Below are positions 11,810 to 23,500 of a DNA stretch of 64,000 nt, piece after piece. The number at the start of each line of letters is the position of its first letter. The stretch's first letter is position 1. The stretch covers positions 12,302,017 to 12,366,016 of the forward strand of contig NC_134509.1 in assembly GCF_027942865.1 (NCBI RefSeq), written 5' to 3'. The translations under genes were made by a program, and so were the position numbers. Source of the DNA: Odontesthes bonariensis (Eukaryota; Chordata; Actinopteri; Atheriniformes; Atherinopsidae). The notes under the pieces were generated by a model. It had not been told where the DNA came from and ran no database searches. It saw only the letters and a list, made by a program, of their open reading frames with translations.

Positions 11810-12720
11810 TTTTAAACACTGTGGACCAAAGAAAAGTCCGGCCCCAGATGGTACTAGCAGTCCCCCGCTGAAAGTATGTACAGAGTAAATCGGTCCAATC
11901 TTTGATTATACGTTTCTTATGTCACTCTCCCAGTAGAGGGTGCCATCTCTATGGAAACAGTCGGTGGTGGTGCCTGTTGCCAAGGTTAGTCACTTCCAAA
12001 CCCTTAATGATTTCAGGCCTGTTGCCTTGACCACCTGGTCATGAAGCCTTTTGAAAAACTTATCAAAGCAGAGCTCCTGGCCAGGGTAGAGCCCCTTTTA
12101 GACCCATTTCAGTTTGTATATAGGACCAAATAGGGGGGGGTTGAAGATGCCACAATCATCCTACTTAATCTCTTGCACAAACATCTAGAGGGGAGTGGGA
12201 ATCACGCTAGGATGCCCGTTGTTGATTTCTCATCTGCTTTGAACACCATTCAACCTCATCTGCAGGCTGAGAAACTACTTGGTCATTTTAGTCGTGATCT
12301 GAGCTTTGCAGGTAGATGTCAGAGGGCGAACAGTGAACTGTCCAGTGTGTCAACATCTTTCATTCGCTCCCCACGGTGGTGTGTTCTGTCCCCTCTGTTG
12401 TGCATCTTATACACCAACGACTGCCACAGCCATCACGACAACAGGTGCATTGTCAAGTTTGCAGATGACTCTGTTCTTGTCAGCCTACTTAATTCACATG
12501 AAATTGATCGGATCCAGCGGTGGAGCACAGTGTTATCAAGGACCAGGTCATAGAAATGGTAACATCTTACAAATATCTGGGTACTTTTGAAGACTGTGAA
12601 TGTGCCCAGTGAGATAGTGGGCGTCAAGTTCAGTGGTCTAACTGAAATGTTTAAATGAACAGATGTTGAACAAAGCCATGTACATTAGTGAGGACCCCCA
12701 ATCAACCTCTGTGTGCTGAA
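11810..12720 (+). mobile_element. LINE reverse transcriptase remnant (CR1/L2/Rex1-like)
   Basis: Plus-strand fragments of a non-LTR reverse transcriptase lie in order, in more than one frame: a GPDG-like block near 11840, KPFEKLIKAELLARVEPLLD near 12040, HKHLEGSGNHAR near 12178, VDFSSALNTIQPHL, VLSPLLCILYTNDC, and the catalytic FADD at about 12460. The 12173-12553 portion is open for 126 codons. The set is typical of jockey-superfamily elements common in fish. The 5' end (endonuclease) and the 3' end are missing or unrecognisable, so this is a dead fragment. Confidence 0.8.
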
Positions 12721-14100
12721 CACATGCCACCACCATCTGCCTTAAGCTTCTGAACTCCAAGCACTCTTAAACAGAGATATAAACATTTCTTTAACCATCT
12801 TTCCATTCAAACACTCAACTATAACAACAGGAGGAGATAGCCCTTGATTTATTACTATTCTGTTTTGTTGTTGTTGTAGTTTTTTTTTTAACCTCTTTTC
12901 TGGCTTGTTTTTAACTCTGGTAGAAGCTGTTGTTTTGCTTTGTGATCATTCTTGTGTGGTCTGTGCTGTATGTTGTCCATTAGGTGTATGCCTACTGCAT
13001 ACAACAGGGTGCTTGCTCTTTTTCCAAATTAAAATTCCAGACTTTTTTAAAACTGATACTTTTTTTCCCCCAAGACCTTAACTTTATGTACTTGTAACTT
13101 GTGTGCCTACTGCCTACTTCATTGGGTGAGATTGTACCAACTGTGTTTATTAGAAATGTTAATTTGTATAGGCTAGTATTCAATGAACAAATGCATTATT
13201 CATAGTAAATTATGCTTTTACTGATGAAAACGTTTCAAAACATGAAAATCACAAGTACATGAATTTCACATCAAACAAGTGTCACAAAAACTATCTATAA
13301 AAAAAAAAAAAATGAATGGATGGATGGATGAATGTAGAATTCAGTCTCTTCACTCACATCTCATCCCATTAGGCTAATACAGTACGTGACCAGTTAGTAA
13401 AATTACAGTTTTATAGCCTATCTTCCTATTTCTCATTTCACAATGCCTTTGAGCATACTGTAAAATTCTACCATACATTTATTTTCCATACTTATTAAGA
13501 CTTTCAAGACTTGCGCAAGCACCCTGTACAAACTGCCCTTGTTAGGCTGAACTGAATCGAACTTTTCTTCTTCGTTTACAGAGTTTATCACAGCTATAAA
13601 ACGGCGCCATTTAACCAATTTTAGTACCTAAGTAGTCGACGCAGAGAGACCTTTCTTTGCCCACACTGGGTATTGAACAGCTCTAGTTAAAAAACAGTGC
13701 AGCAGTAAACCTAAAACGTCAGAGAGTGAGGAGTTACTGGGACTTGTGCCCTAACTTGCTCGGTATGCTACATTACCGTCGTGTTTATGTCAAAAAGTCC
13801 ATCCGTCCATCATGGTCTCACCGGTATATCACATGACAAATGCCGTCTGTCATTAAGCAGCATTCATTGAATGCATAGAAAAACGTTTTGTTTTCCTTTT
13901 TTTTGGCGCTTCTTGAAGCGGAAATGACGCCAATTTTTGTTTTCCGTTTTTTTTTTTAAAGGCGTTGTGTCCTCTAACCATAATGTCTATAACAGCAGAG
14001 GTTTTTAATTCTTTCTGCCTGCGCCCTCACATTAAAAGAATCCCTGAAACAATTAAACTTCGCTCAATCCAAAAAAACAAAACACGGACGAGCATAGTTT
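12721..14100. other. Intergenic, no gene seen
   Basis: AT-rich DNA between the LINE remnant and the next repeat block. A short (GGAT)n run lies near 13316-13331. No ORF here has recognisable features. Confidence 0.5.
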
Positions 14101-15110
14101 ACGCAGGCATTTTTAGATGTTTGAAGAAGAAGAAGCTGTGAACCAAACCAGAGAGTCTCTATTATGAGGAGAGGGAAAACTGGCGGCTATTTCCGGGTGG
14201 TACTGCACTCTAGGGGCGCCAACGAAGCAGTGCAGAGCACGCCGAACTCTATGGTGGTACAATGAAATCCACCTTAGATCCAGCCATTGCTTTGGATATA
14301 ATTTTTTATATTTTTTCATTTTAATTTTCCTAAAGGCAGGATAAATTATCCTTTCAAACGGCACTTGGTTTGATTTTTTAGACGCACTAGATTTGTTTAA
14401 AATACACATTTATTGTCAGTATTGCATCCCGAGTGACGTCACGCATGTGGCATCACTTTACGGCATGGTCAGTCCTAGCGCTGAGCTAGCAGAGAGGGGT
14501 TAGCTCAAATAGTTACAGATTTCAGCACAGCCCTTTTACATACTCTCTGACTAGCCTCTGGTTTAGCTTTGGTTGTTGTTAGCGGCACCAGGTTAGCACT
14601 CTGGCACAGTGGACGAGTGCCGTAAAGCAGCCGGTCGTAATCAGCCGTGCGTTCTTCAGATTCCGTTAGCTAGATGCTAGCGGATACTGACTCGCAAATG
14701 CCAGACCTGTAAGAAAACAGAAAGCTATAACTCCCAGGTTATTGTACTTTCGATATAAATCCACATCCCTCTGTCAGAAATCACAGTATTATTTTCAGGT
14801 TTCAGCCGCTAGCGGGGACATTTTTTGAGTTATTAGCGCCAGCCCTATGGAAAATGATCATTCTGCACTCGCTCGCCAGCGCCCCCAGAGAAAATCAACT
14901 GAACTGCAGCCAATTTTTTTATAATGGGGCGAATAGGAAGTGGAACGGCTGTCTGTAAAAGGGCTGTGACCAAACTTTCACTACCCACTTCCGGCTATTT
15001 TTTTTCAAAGTAAAGGTTTTTCACATTAAAATAAAGAAGAAACGCGAGGACAATCGATGTAGATGTAATCAAATCAGAAAACTGAGCTATGATAATGTAT
15101 CTATTATTTG
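14101..15110. repeat. Unclassified repeat-like block with 15-bp inverted repeat
   Basis: GC-richer than its surroundings. A perfect 15-bp inverted pair (CACAGCCCTTTTACA at 14526-14540 and its complement at 14954-14968) brackets about 440 bp containing several GCTAGC-like words. This could be a short DNA element, but flanking target duplications are not evident, so I leave it unclassified. Confidence 0.35.
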
Positions 15111-15121
15111 ATTGATATACT

Positions 15122-15400
15122 TATGGTGCATAGTGGTGTGGTGGTTAGCACTGTTGCCTCATAGCCACAAAGGTCCCCAATTCAAATCTCAGTTGAGGTG
15201 TTTCTGTGTGTGGATTATGCAAATTCTCTTCGGGTACTCGGGCCCATAGATGATAGATGCTCGAACCTCTTCCCACCATCCCAAAACATGCATGTTAGGT
15301 TAATTTGGAATTCTAAATTCACCCTATGTGAATGTGCATAGTTGTTTGTCTTGTTTGTCTGTGTGCCCCTGTGATGGACTGGTGACCTGTCATGTCCTAT
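15122..15400 (+). mobile_element. tRNA-headed SINE, full-length-like copy
   Basis: The copy starts with a tRNA-like A-box region (GTGGTTAGCACTGTTGCCTC) and a weak B-box, then the body of a widespread fish SINE: a GTGTGGATTATGCAAATTCT block, CAAAACATGCATGTTAGGTT, and GTGATGGACTGGTGACCTGTC. The last block is shared, inverted, with a fragment at 58785-58940. The family name is not assigned. Confidence 0.75.
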
Positions 15401-16163
15401 GTCAGTGACAAGCCATACTTTATTGTAGTCTTTAGATATGTGCCCCCCCCCCCCTTTCATTTCCTGACTCTCCTCTGAATCCGTGTACTGCTTGGATCTA
15501 GAGAGGATGTTATCAGACCAAGAGTACTCCGCTGTTGCTCAGACTCAGACTGATAAGTTGTGCATCAGAATATGCTGTCATCATGCCTGCACTCTCTGCA
15601 AAGTCCACCAACCTATCCTTCCACTGTGGGCTAAAAGAACGGAAGGAAGGGAATTTAACCTAACTTGTGTAGGAATGAACTGTTCACAAGTCCCGCCACC
15701 AGAGAACACCAAAGAAAGCAAGATCTGTGCATTCCAGTACTCAAGGAAACTCTTTAGCCGAAGCAGAGCAAATAACAGGACAGCAGTTCTCCCAGTGGTA
15801 GTCTTATTTCCTTCCACAGGAAAAAGAAAGCTGCTACATTGTGAGATAAGTAGTCACACTTCCTTAAACAGTATTCCACAAAAGAACATCCCTCCCTTGC
15901 AGTCTGATGTGAGTGGACTTGATTTTATGAGCCAGTTGCCAAGGTATGTGCCATTCAGTCTTGCTTTCTGTTGCCGTTTAACTTTACTGGCAATGTATCT
16001 ATTGCTGGAGGGGAGGGCAAAGTACCAAGGATTGATAAAGGATGATTAATTGCTAGTCTGATCTATGTGTTTCAGCACAAACCAAGTCACCCTATTCTCT
16101 GGATTGGTTTAAGGCATTTTCCTCTCTGTTACAGCTGTACGTAGAAGAAAGAAAACCTTAAAA
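15401..16163 (+). other. Region with an unassigned 188-codon ORF
   Basis: An ATG-initiated ORF runs 15483-16049 on the plus strand just before the ART gene. The product shows no signal peptide, membrane segment or domain I recognise, and its Cys-rich start does not resemble a known zinc fold. It may be chance or old repeat sequence. The last 100 bases probably contain the ART 5' UTR. Confidence 0.3.
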
Positions 16164-17939
16164 ATGTTTGACCGAAGAAAGCTGCTTCTTGCTGCAATCC
16201 TTTTCATTGGTGTCTACAGCGGAGTGAGTATTATTTCTCGTAAAATTACTACTCAAAACAAGTTATGACTGTGAAAATATTCTTTCCTTTTGAACATATA
16301 TTCACATTTTTATATTGTGTGGAAGGTGACTGTGGGGAATAAACTGGTGGACATGGCCTCAGATGTTATAGATGACCTATACGATGGATGTCGCAACGAA
16401 GCCATGGAGAAGTTCATCACCTCTGGCTTGTTGAAACAAGAGCTTAACAGCAATGACAAATTCCAGAAAGCATGGAACAAAAGTACCCAGTGTCCGTCGT
16501 TGATTCATGGAGGAGACAAAGATCACACCTCTGCGCTTTCTGTTTTTCACTTTGGGGATGTAGAGTTTCTAAAGACTGTGAACAATGAAGTGGAGACTAT
16601 GGGGGCAAACATTACCACCTATGAGCATGACTTCCATTTCAAATCTCTTCACTTCCTGCTCATGGATTCTATGATGCTGCTGAAGCCAGAGAAGTGCAAG
16701 ACTGTGTATAGTTTCTATGATGGAAATCGAAAACCAAAAATCGGCTCAACAGTGAGATTTCCAGGTTTTGCCAAGGTCTATTCAAGCACCGAAGACTTGG
16801 AGGATTTGGATGGTCAAACTCTCTTAAATATTACCTCTTGCTTCTTTATCAACCTGGGGGACCACATTTGCAAGAAAGGCATTGGTGAAATACTCATATC
16901 TCCAGCCGAAGTTTTCACTGTGGAAAATATAAGCGACAGAGATAAGAATGGAGAACATTACACTGAGGTTGTTTTAAAGCATTCGGCTCTCAACAGCACA
17001 CACAACTGTTACATGTTTCCACGGTAAGTTTCAGATTTTCTTGATAGAATTTGTATATCTTACTCACTTCCATATTGTTTATGTAAATATTGAGCCTTGA
17101 ACTGTGAAGGAGCATCTAATTTCTTCATGATAACTCTCTGTGAAGTTTCAGCCGGTAGAATTATAAGTATGTTTGACATCAAATAGAAAATCTGTTATAC
17201 GGTCCCTTAAAAATACTATCCCACCTGAGATAAAACTTTTTTTTTTGCTAAGAACAGTCAACATCAATGACTAAACAACCAACCAATCAGCGTCAAGAGT
17301 AAACAATGAACTTTTAAACCTTTAATCAGTTCCAGCATCTTTTCAGGGCAAAGAGCTGTAAAATAACATTTTTTTTTCTGTTAGAAAGGACAATGGAAAC
17401 TTTTTGTCACAAGCTGGGCAAACATTCATTATTTTCTGAGTGAAAAGGGCGTTCCCTTTAGCAGTATATCCTTTTCACACAGTATGCCCACAGTCAGTAT
17501 TAGCTACTGCAGATAATGTCCTTTTCCAAGTGGTGTACCACCCAAAGGCTTGATACGAGTATGAGTACATTGTAAACAAAAAAAACTTGAGGCAATTCAT
17601 CATTTTAATGCTCAGAGGATTTTGCCAGGCAATAATTTAGTTGCTCTTTTGGTAGATAAACTAAAAATGTAAACAGGATGTTCAAATGCGGTCGGCAAAC
17701 TTTTTTCAAATGTTTTCAATCCCTTATACATTTGGGATATCTTCTGTTTCTGGTTTCAGACACGGACTTAAGAAAAAAAATTAAACATACAGATATTTTT
17801 CATCTTTGTAATAACTGAATATCGCAGTGATCACTAATCTGCTTTTCTTTCCCATTTCCACAGGATCGCAGCTGCTGTCTCCACCCAGGCGCTCGTTCCC
17901 CTGCTTGTGGCCTTATCTTTTTTTTCTTTAACTCTTTAA
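16164..17939 (+). CDS. GPI-anchored ecto-ADP-ribosyltransferase-like protein
   Basis: Three exons, 16164-16223, 16326-17023 and 17864-17939, encode 277 aa, near the usual ecto-ART length. Exon 1 gives a signal peptide (RRKLLLAAILFIGVYSG). The middle exon holds the whole catalytic-like domain, starting VDMASDVIDDLYDGC as in vertebrate ART1-5. The last exon encodes a hydrophobic tail (IAAAVSTQALVPLLVALSFF) typical of a GPI signal. The family reaction is mono-ADP-ribose transfer from NAD to arginine on surface proteins. Here the Arg of the R-S-ExE triad aligns (GSTVRFPGFA), but the usual STS is replaced by a VYSS context, and the ExE before ILISPAEVF reads I-G-E. Enzyme activity is therefore doubtful, as in ART3/ART4. 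Several N-x-S/T sites fit an extracellular protein. The exact subfamily is not assigned. Confidence 0.88.
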
Positions 17940-18486
17940 CAACAGCTACAGTTTCAGACTTCTTTGAGTTGTTGTTTTTAGCTGAACAGCTACATATGTA
18001 ATGGTGATATTTTTTTGTTTGAGTATTGCATGTTGCTGGCCTTTAGTGAGGTGTCAGTAGTGGGGGTAAAACAAGCGGTTTAGGCTGGACTGATAAAACA
18101 GAGCTGCTGCCCTTTCACTGTTTACTTTTACTTTGAACTTTTTTACTTTATACAGGACTGGCCACACTCTATGTGTTTATTCTCCTGGCCAAAAGCAAAA
18201 AAACAAAAAAAAAACAAGACGTGATGGTAGTTTATATTGAAGATTACTGTCAGTGGCTTCATGTATGAACATTGTGCAAACGTCAGTGGGAGTTTGCTTT
18301 TGTGAGTGAGGTTTGGTGTCAGCTTGAGTTTATTGAATTTGTTCTATGAACTTCAGTGAACTCAACTATTTTTATACTTGCAGCTAAAAAAAAGAAAAAA
18401 AAGAAAAACGCAGTGAAAAACAGTGCGGTAAACTTGGGTGTAATGGGTTACACCAGTTTTTTTGAGAAACTACCCTGTAACTCATA

Positions 18487-18540
18487 TATAAATATATATA
18501 TATATTTATTTATATATATATTTATATAAATATATGTATG
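18487..18540. repeat. (TA)n-rich microsatellite
   Basis: Imperfect TATA/TTTA repeat just before the probable polyadenylation signal of the ART-like gene. Confidence 0.85.
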
Positions 18541-18555
18541 CGTATGGATAAAAAG

Positions 18556-18561
18556 AATAAA
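18556..18561 (+). terminator. ART-like gene polyadenylation signal
   Basis: First AATAAA of a cluster of overlapping or close hexamers (also near 18566), about 620 nt after the stop codon. Confidence 0.5.
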
Positions 18562-19251
18562 ACTAAATAAAACTAAAATGTCTTGTTCTATCATTCGGTT
18601 TCCATTTGTATTAAGTAAACAATATTTAATGTGTGAAATGGTTTGGAACTGATAAAGGACTCTCAGGTTAAACAGTAAAACACTTTATATCCTTAAAAAA
18701 AGTGCTTCTTACAAAACAATAAGGACATAGACATACACACAAACACACACAGGTCAAATGCATAACAGAGCAATAACCACAGTCAGATATTATTATTTCA
18801 CATTACTGTGTCAGCTGTCCGTTCATACTCAAAATGAATATGACTGTAATTTGTAATTTAATGTAATTCAGTACAACCTGCAGGCTGTAACCAAGTGTAC
18901 AGAATAATCCCACAGACAGGACAGTACATGTGTGCTCCAATTAACAGCAATTACATCAGAAAACAGAAGGGACATCCAACTAGGTTAATTCATATATCAG
19001 TGTCACTATAATACTTTAAACAGTTTAAATGTCATGTCAGAACAACATTAAAAGTGCTGTTGCACTTGATAAGACCCACTGGCTCACAATCCAAAGGCAT
19101 TCAGTATGCATTATGTCTCTCACAGCACAGCATTAAATATCAAATATGAAAATTGTTTTGAACTACTTGGTATCTCATACAGACTAATCATCTTAACATC
19201 CAGTCACAGTATCTGAAAACAAATTTATGTGTACATATAAACAACCACACA

Positions 19252-19375
19252 TACACACACGCACGCACACACATATATATATATATGTATATGTATGTAT
19301 GTGTATATATATCTATATATATATATATATAGATATATATATGTATATATATACATATATACATATATATATACA
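19252..19375. repeat. (CA)n/(TA)n compound microsatellite
   Basis: A CA-rich start passes into a long imperfect TA array. It creates open frames on both strands (I/Y/H-rich) that are not genes. Confidence 0.9.
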
Positions 19376-20158
19376 GACCCATAGTAACTTCAATCCACTA
19401 AAGAGTTTTGCAACATTGAGACTTGTATCTCTAAAACATGATTGTGCACATATTTAATATAACCAAACTTATGGAGAGCAGCCTTTTTCATTTAAAAAAA
19501 AAACTGATCAAGTAAATGTAAAATAAACTATAGGCATTCATGTGAAAATATGTCAAACATGAAGTTATACAGCAGTTAAATAATATATATGAAACAAATA
19601 AATACATTTTAAAAAATGCTTTATTGATCCTAAAGGGAAACTACAATATTATTTTCATATCTGATACAATTAGAACTCATCACTCATCAAATCAGATAAT
19701 TCAGTTTTACCGTATTAATTCCTCTAATGGTGTCATTCCACAGTCGCTGCAACGGCTTTGAAGGCTAAAACTTGAGTCCCTCTCTTTAGCCTCTGCTTGT
19801 TTACATTTTAGCAATTTGGCCATTAAATGTGTTCCAAATTAGCTCTAAGTGGTTCCTGTTTGTGATGCACTTGGGTATTTAATGATAACTATCAATGAAT
19901 TGCTTTGATAAAAACAAGAAGAAATTTATGGAGATATAGATTGAGATCATAATCATCATCATCTTTGTAATCTAAAAATATCTGTGTCACTGACACACCC
20001 AGCTTTTTCAGTTCTTGTTTTTGAATACCATCATGCATGTGTCATTTTAGCCCAGTGTTAATCATCGGCACATCCCTCTGCATTACCCCTGTAGCTTTCC
20101 TGCTTCTTCAAAAGGTGTACCTAGCAGTCTATCAATTTAGTGTGGTGTAATGTCCAGA

Positions 20159-20164
20159 TTTATT
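20159..20164 (-). terminator. tacr3: Candidate tacr3 polyadenylation signal
   Basis: AATAAA on the minus strand about 410 nt after the tacr3 stop. Other minus-strand hexamers exist farther left, one of them in a transposon tail, so this is only the nearest candidate. Confidence 0.35.
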
Positions 20165-20576
20165 AGCCTTAACCAATCCGATGCCACGACAGAAAGTATA
20201 ACAGCCCATAGCTATGTTGCAGTTTCATAAAAGAATTAAAAAATAAATTAAAACATAACACTCCAAACCTAAACTGTAACGTTTAGGTTTGGAATCTGGG
20301 TCACGATTCTTGTCATGCAATGTTTAAACAACAGCCTAGTGATACATTGTCATCTCACAATGTTTAACCAGGGATTGAGACTCTGCTCAGTTTTGGACAT
20401 GTGGACAAACATACCCATTACAAATCTCAGATGAGACTATATATTAACCAGACATATCAGAGTTGATCAATAATTATCAGCTCAACTTAAAGTAAAAGAA
20501 CGCTAAGAACCCGTATCAGCTAAAAATAGCATAGACAAACTTTCAGAGCGGTCAGCTGCAGCTTGCTTACTGGAGT

Positions 20577-23500
20577 CTAACTCTCTATATTGTTCTGCTC
20601 AGATTTTGCTTTCGACCGGTTTCCACCAGAACAAACACTTTTATTTTTGCTTAGGATGCTGGTTTCGACCCTGGAGAGGGTGCACATGCTGCTCTGGTGA
20701 CACGGTCGAAGTCTTGCGTTCTGAAGCTCCAGCTCGTCGTAGCTCGACATGTGGACGAAAGGACACCAGCGGAAAACCTGCTTGAAACCAGCCCGGAACC
20801 TGCAGCCAAAAACAACCGCTGACATGTGACTGTGCTATTATTGTAAGTGTTTGCATGTGTATTTGAGTGATTAGTACTGACCTGCCATTGAGGCAGCAGT
20901 AGATGATGGGATTGTACATGGTGGAGCTCATTGCCAGCCACATCACTGACAGGTAAACCTGCTGGATGTACTTCCACTTGCTCAAATGCTTGTTGAGACC
21001 CGTCACAATGAAGTAGACATGGTACGGCAGCCAGCAGAGGGCAAAGGTCACCACCACAATGATCATCATCTTCACCACCTGCAGGAGGAAAAAGAGAAAG
21101 CGGATAAAGTGGCAGAATTGTATCTGAATGCAGCGCTGACTGTCGATGACTGAATCCACAAATTCTTACAGTGTTTGCAGATGCAGATTTACACAGAGTT
21201 GTGTACTTCTTGACTTGTTTAACTCTATAAGACTCAGCCTTTCTGTGATGCTCTGTTTATACCCAACAATGTTACCGACTGGTTACTAATAAAACTGATG
21301 AGTAGTGACACATTTAAGCAGGTGTTTAGCATGACAGAACTTCTCTGGCTGTTTGTTGTCCCTGACCTGACTTATTTGAAACTATATTTGCTTGCATCAA
21401 ATTTAAAATGAGCATGCATTTCTCAAAAAAACAACGTTTTCCAGTTTGAACATTTGACATGTTGTCTTTGTACTGTTTTTAGTAGTATACACATCATTGC
21501 AAGTTGTTTTTGTGCACATTTTTCAAACCATTCCGATATTTTTTGGAAAGAGCCAGTCTGTAACTCGCTACGGAGACACAAAAACTTCACAATTATTCTG
21601 CACTAGCTTTGAAAAATGCAAGAGAAATGCTGATTATGTTATCTTCAAACACACATCCTTACTTGCCTTGCAAATTTTGTGCGAGAGAAAATGACCTTAC
21701 ATAGAATTCATATGCAGCACCATCCAGTTATGAAAGTTCAAAACTACCCAGATGCCATTTCACTGTGGGATGTTTGAAACTATTCCCACTCTTAGAATTC
21801 AGTCTCTCTGTGATTTAATGAGTCTGTTGACTATTTCCTTTCATTGTCATCACATTTTCCATTCAATGAGTCCACAGCGGTTGCTGTATAAAAATAGGGA
21901 AAGGTCATTGATGACGCACCAGACCCAGCAGGTTGCATGTGGGACAGAGCATGAAAAAAAATCATCAACGTGTTGCAGACAGTGCAGAGATGCAGGGGTC
22001 TAAAAGGGGCAGACCATCAGCAGATGCTCATCTGCTGTAACACAGAGGTAAAAGTGGCCACTCCTTCTCTCCATCCCGGATGCTATCTCGTCAGCTTGAC
22101 CTTTTGAATCACGCCCAACATTGTCTCACAGCTGTGTTTGACATTTATGAATATCTTTTGTCTTCTGGAACACAATATTACCTGAAATCACTGAGGATTT
22201 TCTTCCTCTGGATGTTAACTTGCACTTTTCTCCATCTCTGCTGCTGTGTCTTGTGTGTGTGTTTGTTGTTCATTCTCAATTTACAGTTTTTTTTACTTTG
22301 TTTTTCTACTTTGTTGCTCCCTTTTCTGCCATTAGTTCCCAAGATACAAATACTGTAAGTTTAATTTAGATCATTGAAAATGGATCACAGACAAAAAAAG
22401 TATTTTTCTATCAATGAACACTTCAAGTGCCTGACTCTGCAGTCGGGCAGTCTCTTGTCTCTCGTCTCGTCTACAGAGTAATCCGACATGTTACTTCGGA
22501 CTATTTGTGATGCCTATCAATGAGCTGCGTTCTGTGGCGTTAATCCCAGAGCTATCTTGATAGATGCTCGTCGTCCCAGCTGTGATGTCCTTAATCCCCG
22601 TTCAGCCCACAGAGAAGCTGCTGCAGAGCACACTGTGCAGTCCAGCTGATGATGTCAAACGACATTTAATCAAGTGTTTACAAGGTGTGCTTGCAAAGGT
22701 TTATAAAAATACATGACCAAAAACCCGTTTGCTTGCTCTTTATGTGGTTATCAGTAGATAATGTACTGAACGTATTGTGAGCGATTGTGTCATGACATGA
22801 CATAGACATTTACATAATTCTTTCAAGGCTTTTTTTTTTTTTTAGAACTGCAAAAAAGCTCTAACACTGATTGACTGAAGCATTTATTGTGATAAAAGAG
22901 GCATAGAGGCATAGATTAAGGCTGAAAATATTTTGCATTTTTTTTCAAATACTTGTAAGTAGTTTAACACCAGGTTAAAGGTGGCTCTGTTCAATAGTAT
23001 AATATCACTGCTACTTAGTTAATACATCTAAAAGCTTGCTGTGACGTCAGCTTTTTGACTGTTCCAAAAAAAACAAAAAAACACACTTTGTGGCCTTTTT
23101 TGTGGACTAGAAAAAAAGACTGAATTTACAGAGGTGACATAAAAGAACCCTAGCAACTTTTAAGTTAAAATGTGTTTGTGTTTTACGTTTAATCAACTAA
23201 TCATCCCTGGGGGGCTGAATTTCATATTGTGCTAATAGATGTTCAAACATGTTCTATAACAGCTTAGGCAAATTGCGGATTATATGTTTTCTCATTTAGA
23301 GAAAAAAATGAAGTGGGTCGTTTGGGTTTCCTTTTGGCAGCTCCTTCTATGATCATAACAGAATACATAAGAGTTTTTCTTTAGTTTTTAGATTTTGTCC
23401 TCTGTTTATGTGTTGGAAAACCGAACCACAACTATCAAATGATAGGTAATAGTATTTAGTTTATATGTCTAGTTTTATATTTACTACATAAATACAAAAA

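Larger units (their letters stand above)
17940..18599 (+). other. ART-like gene 3' UTR
   Basis: Noncoding sequence following the stop, with an AT-repeat at 18487-18540 and an AATAAA cluster at 18556-18573. It most likely forms the 3' UTR. Confidence 0.55.
18600..20576. other. Intergenic between convergent ART-like gene and tacr3
   Basis: AT-rich sequence with no credible coding ORF. Near 19608-19650 it carries the reverse complement of a transposon-style tail (CCTTTAGGATCAATAAAGC). A minus-strand AATAAA at 20164-20159 could end tacr3. Confidence 0.45.

Noticed and set aside
19188-19457. Tyr/Ile/His-rich ORFs on both strands
   Set aside because: They are translations of a CA/TA microsatellite.
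19608-19650. tacr3 polyadenylation signal at the minus-strand AATAAA
   Set aside because: The hexamer lies in a CCTTTAGGATCAATAAAGC-type transposon tail, so it is probably not the gene's own end, although use by the gene cannot be excluded.
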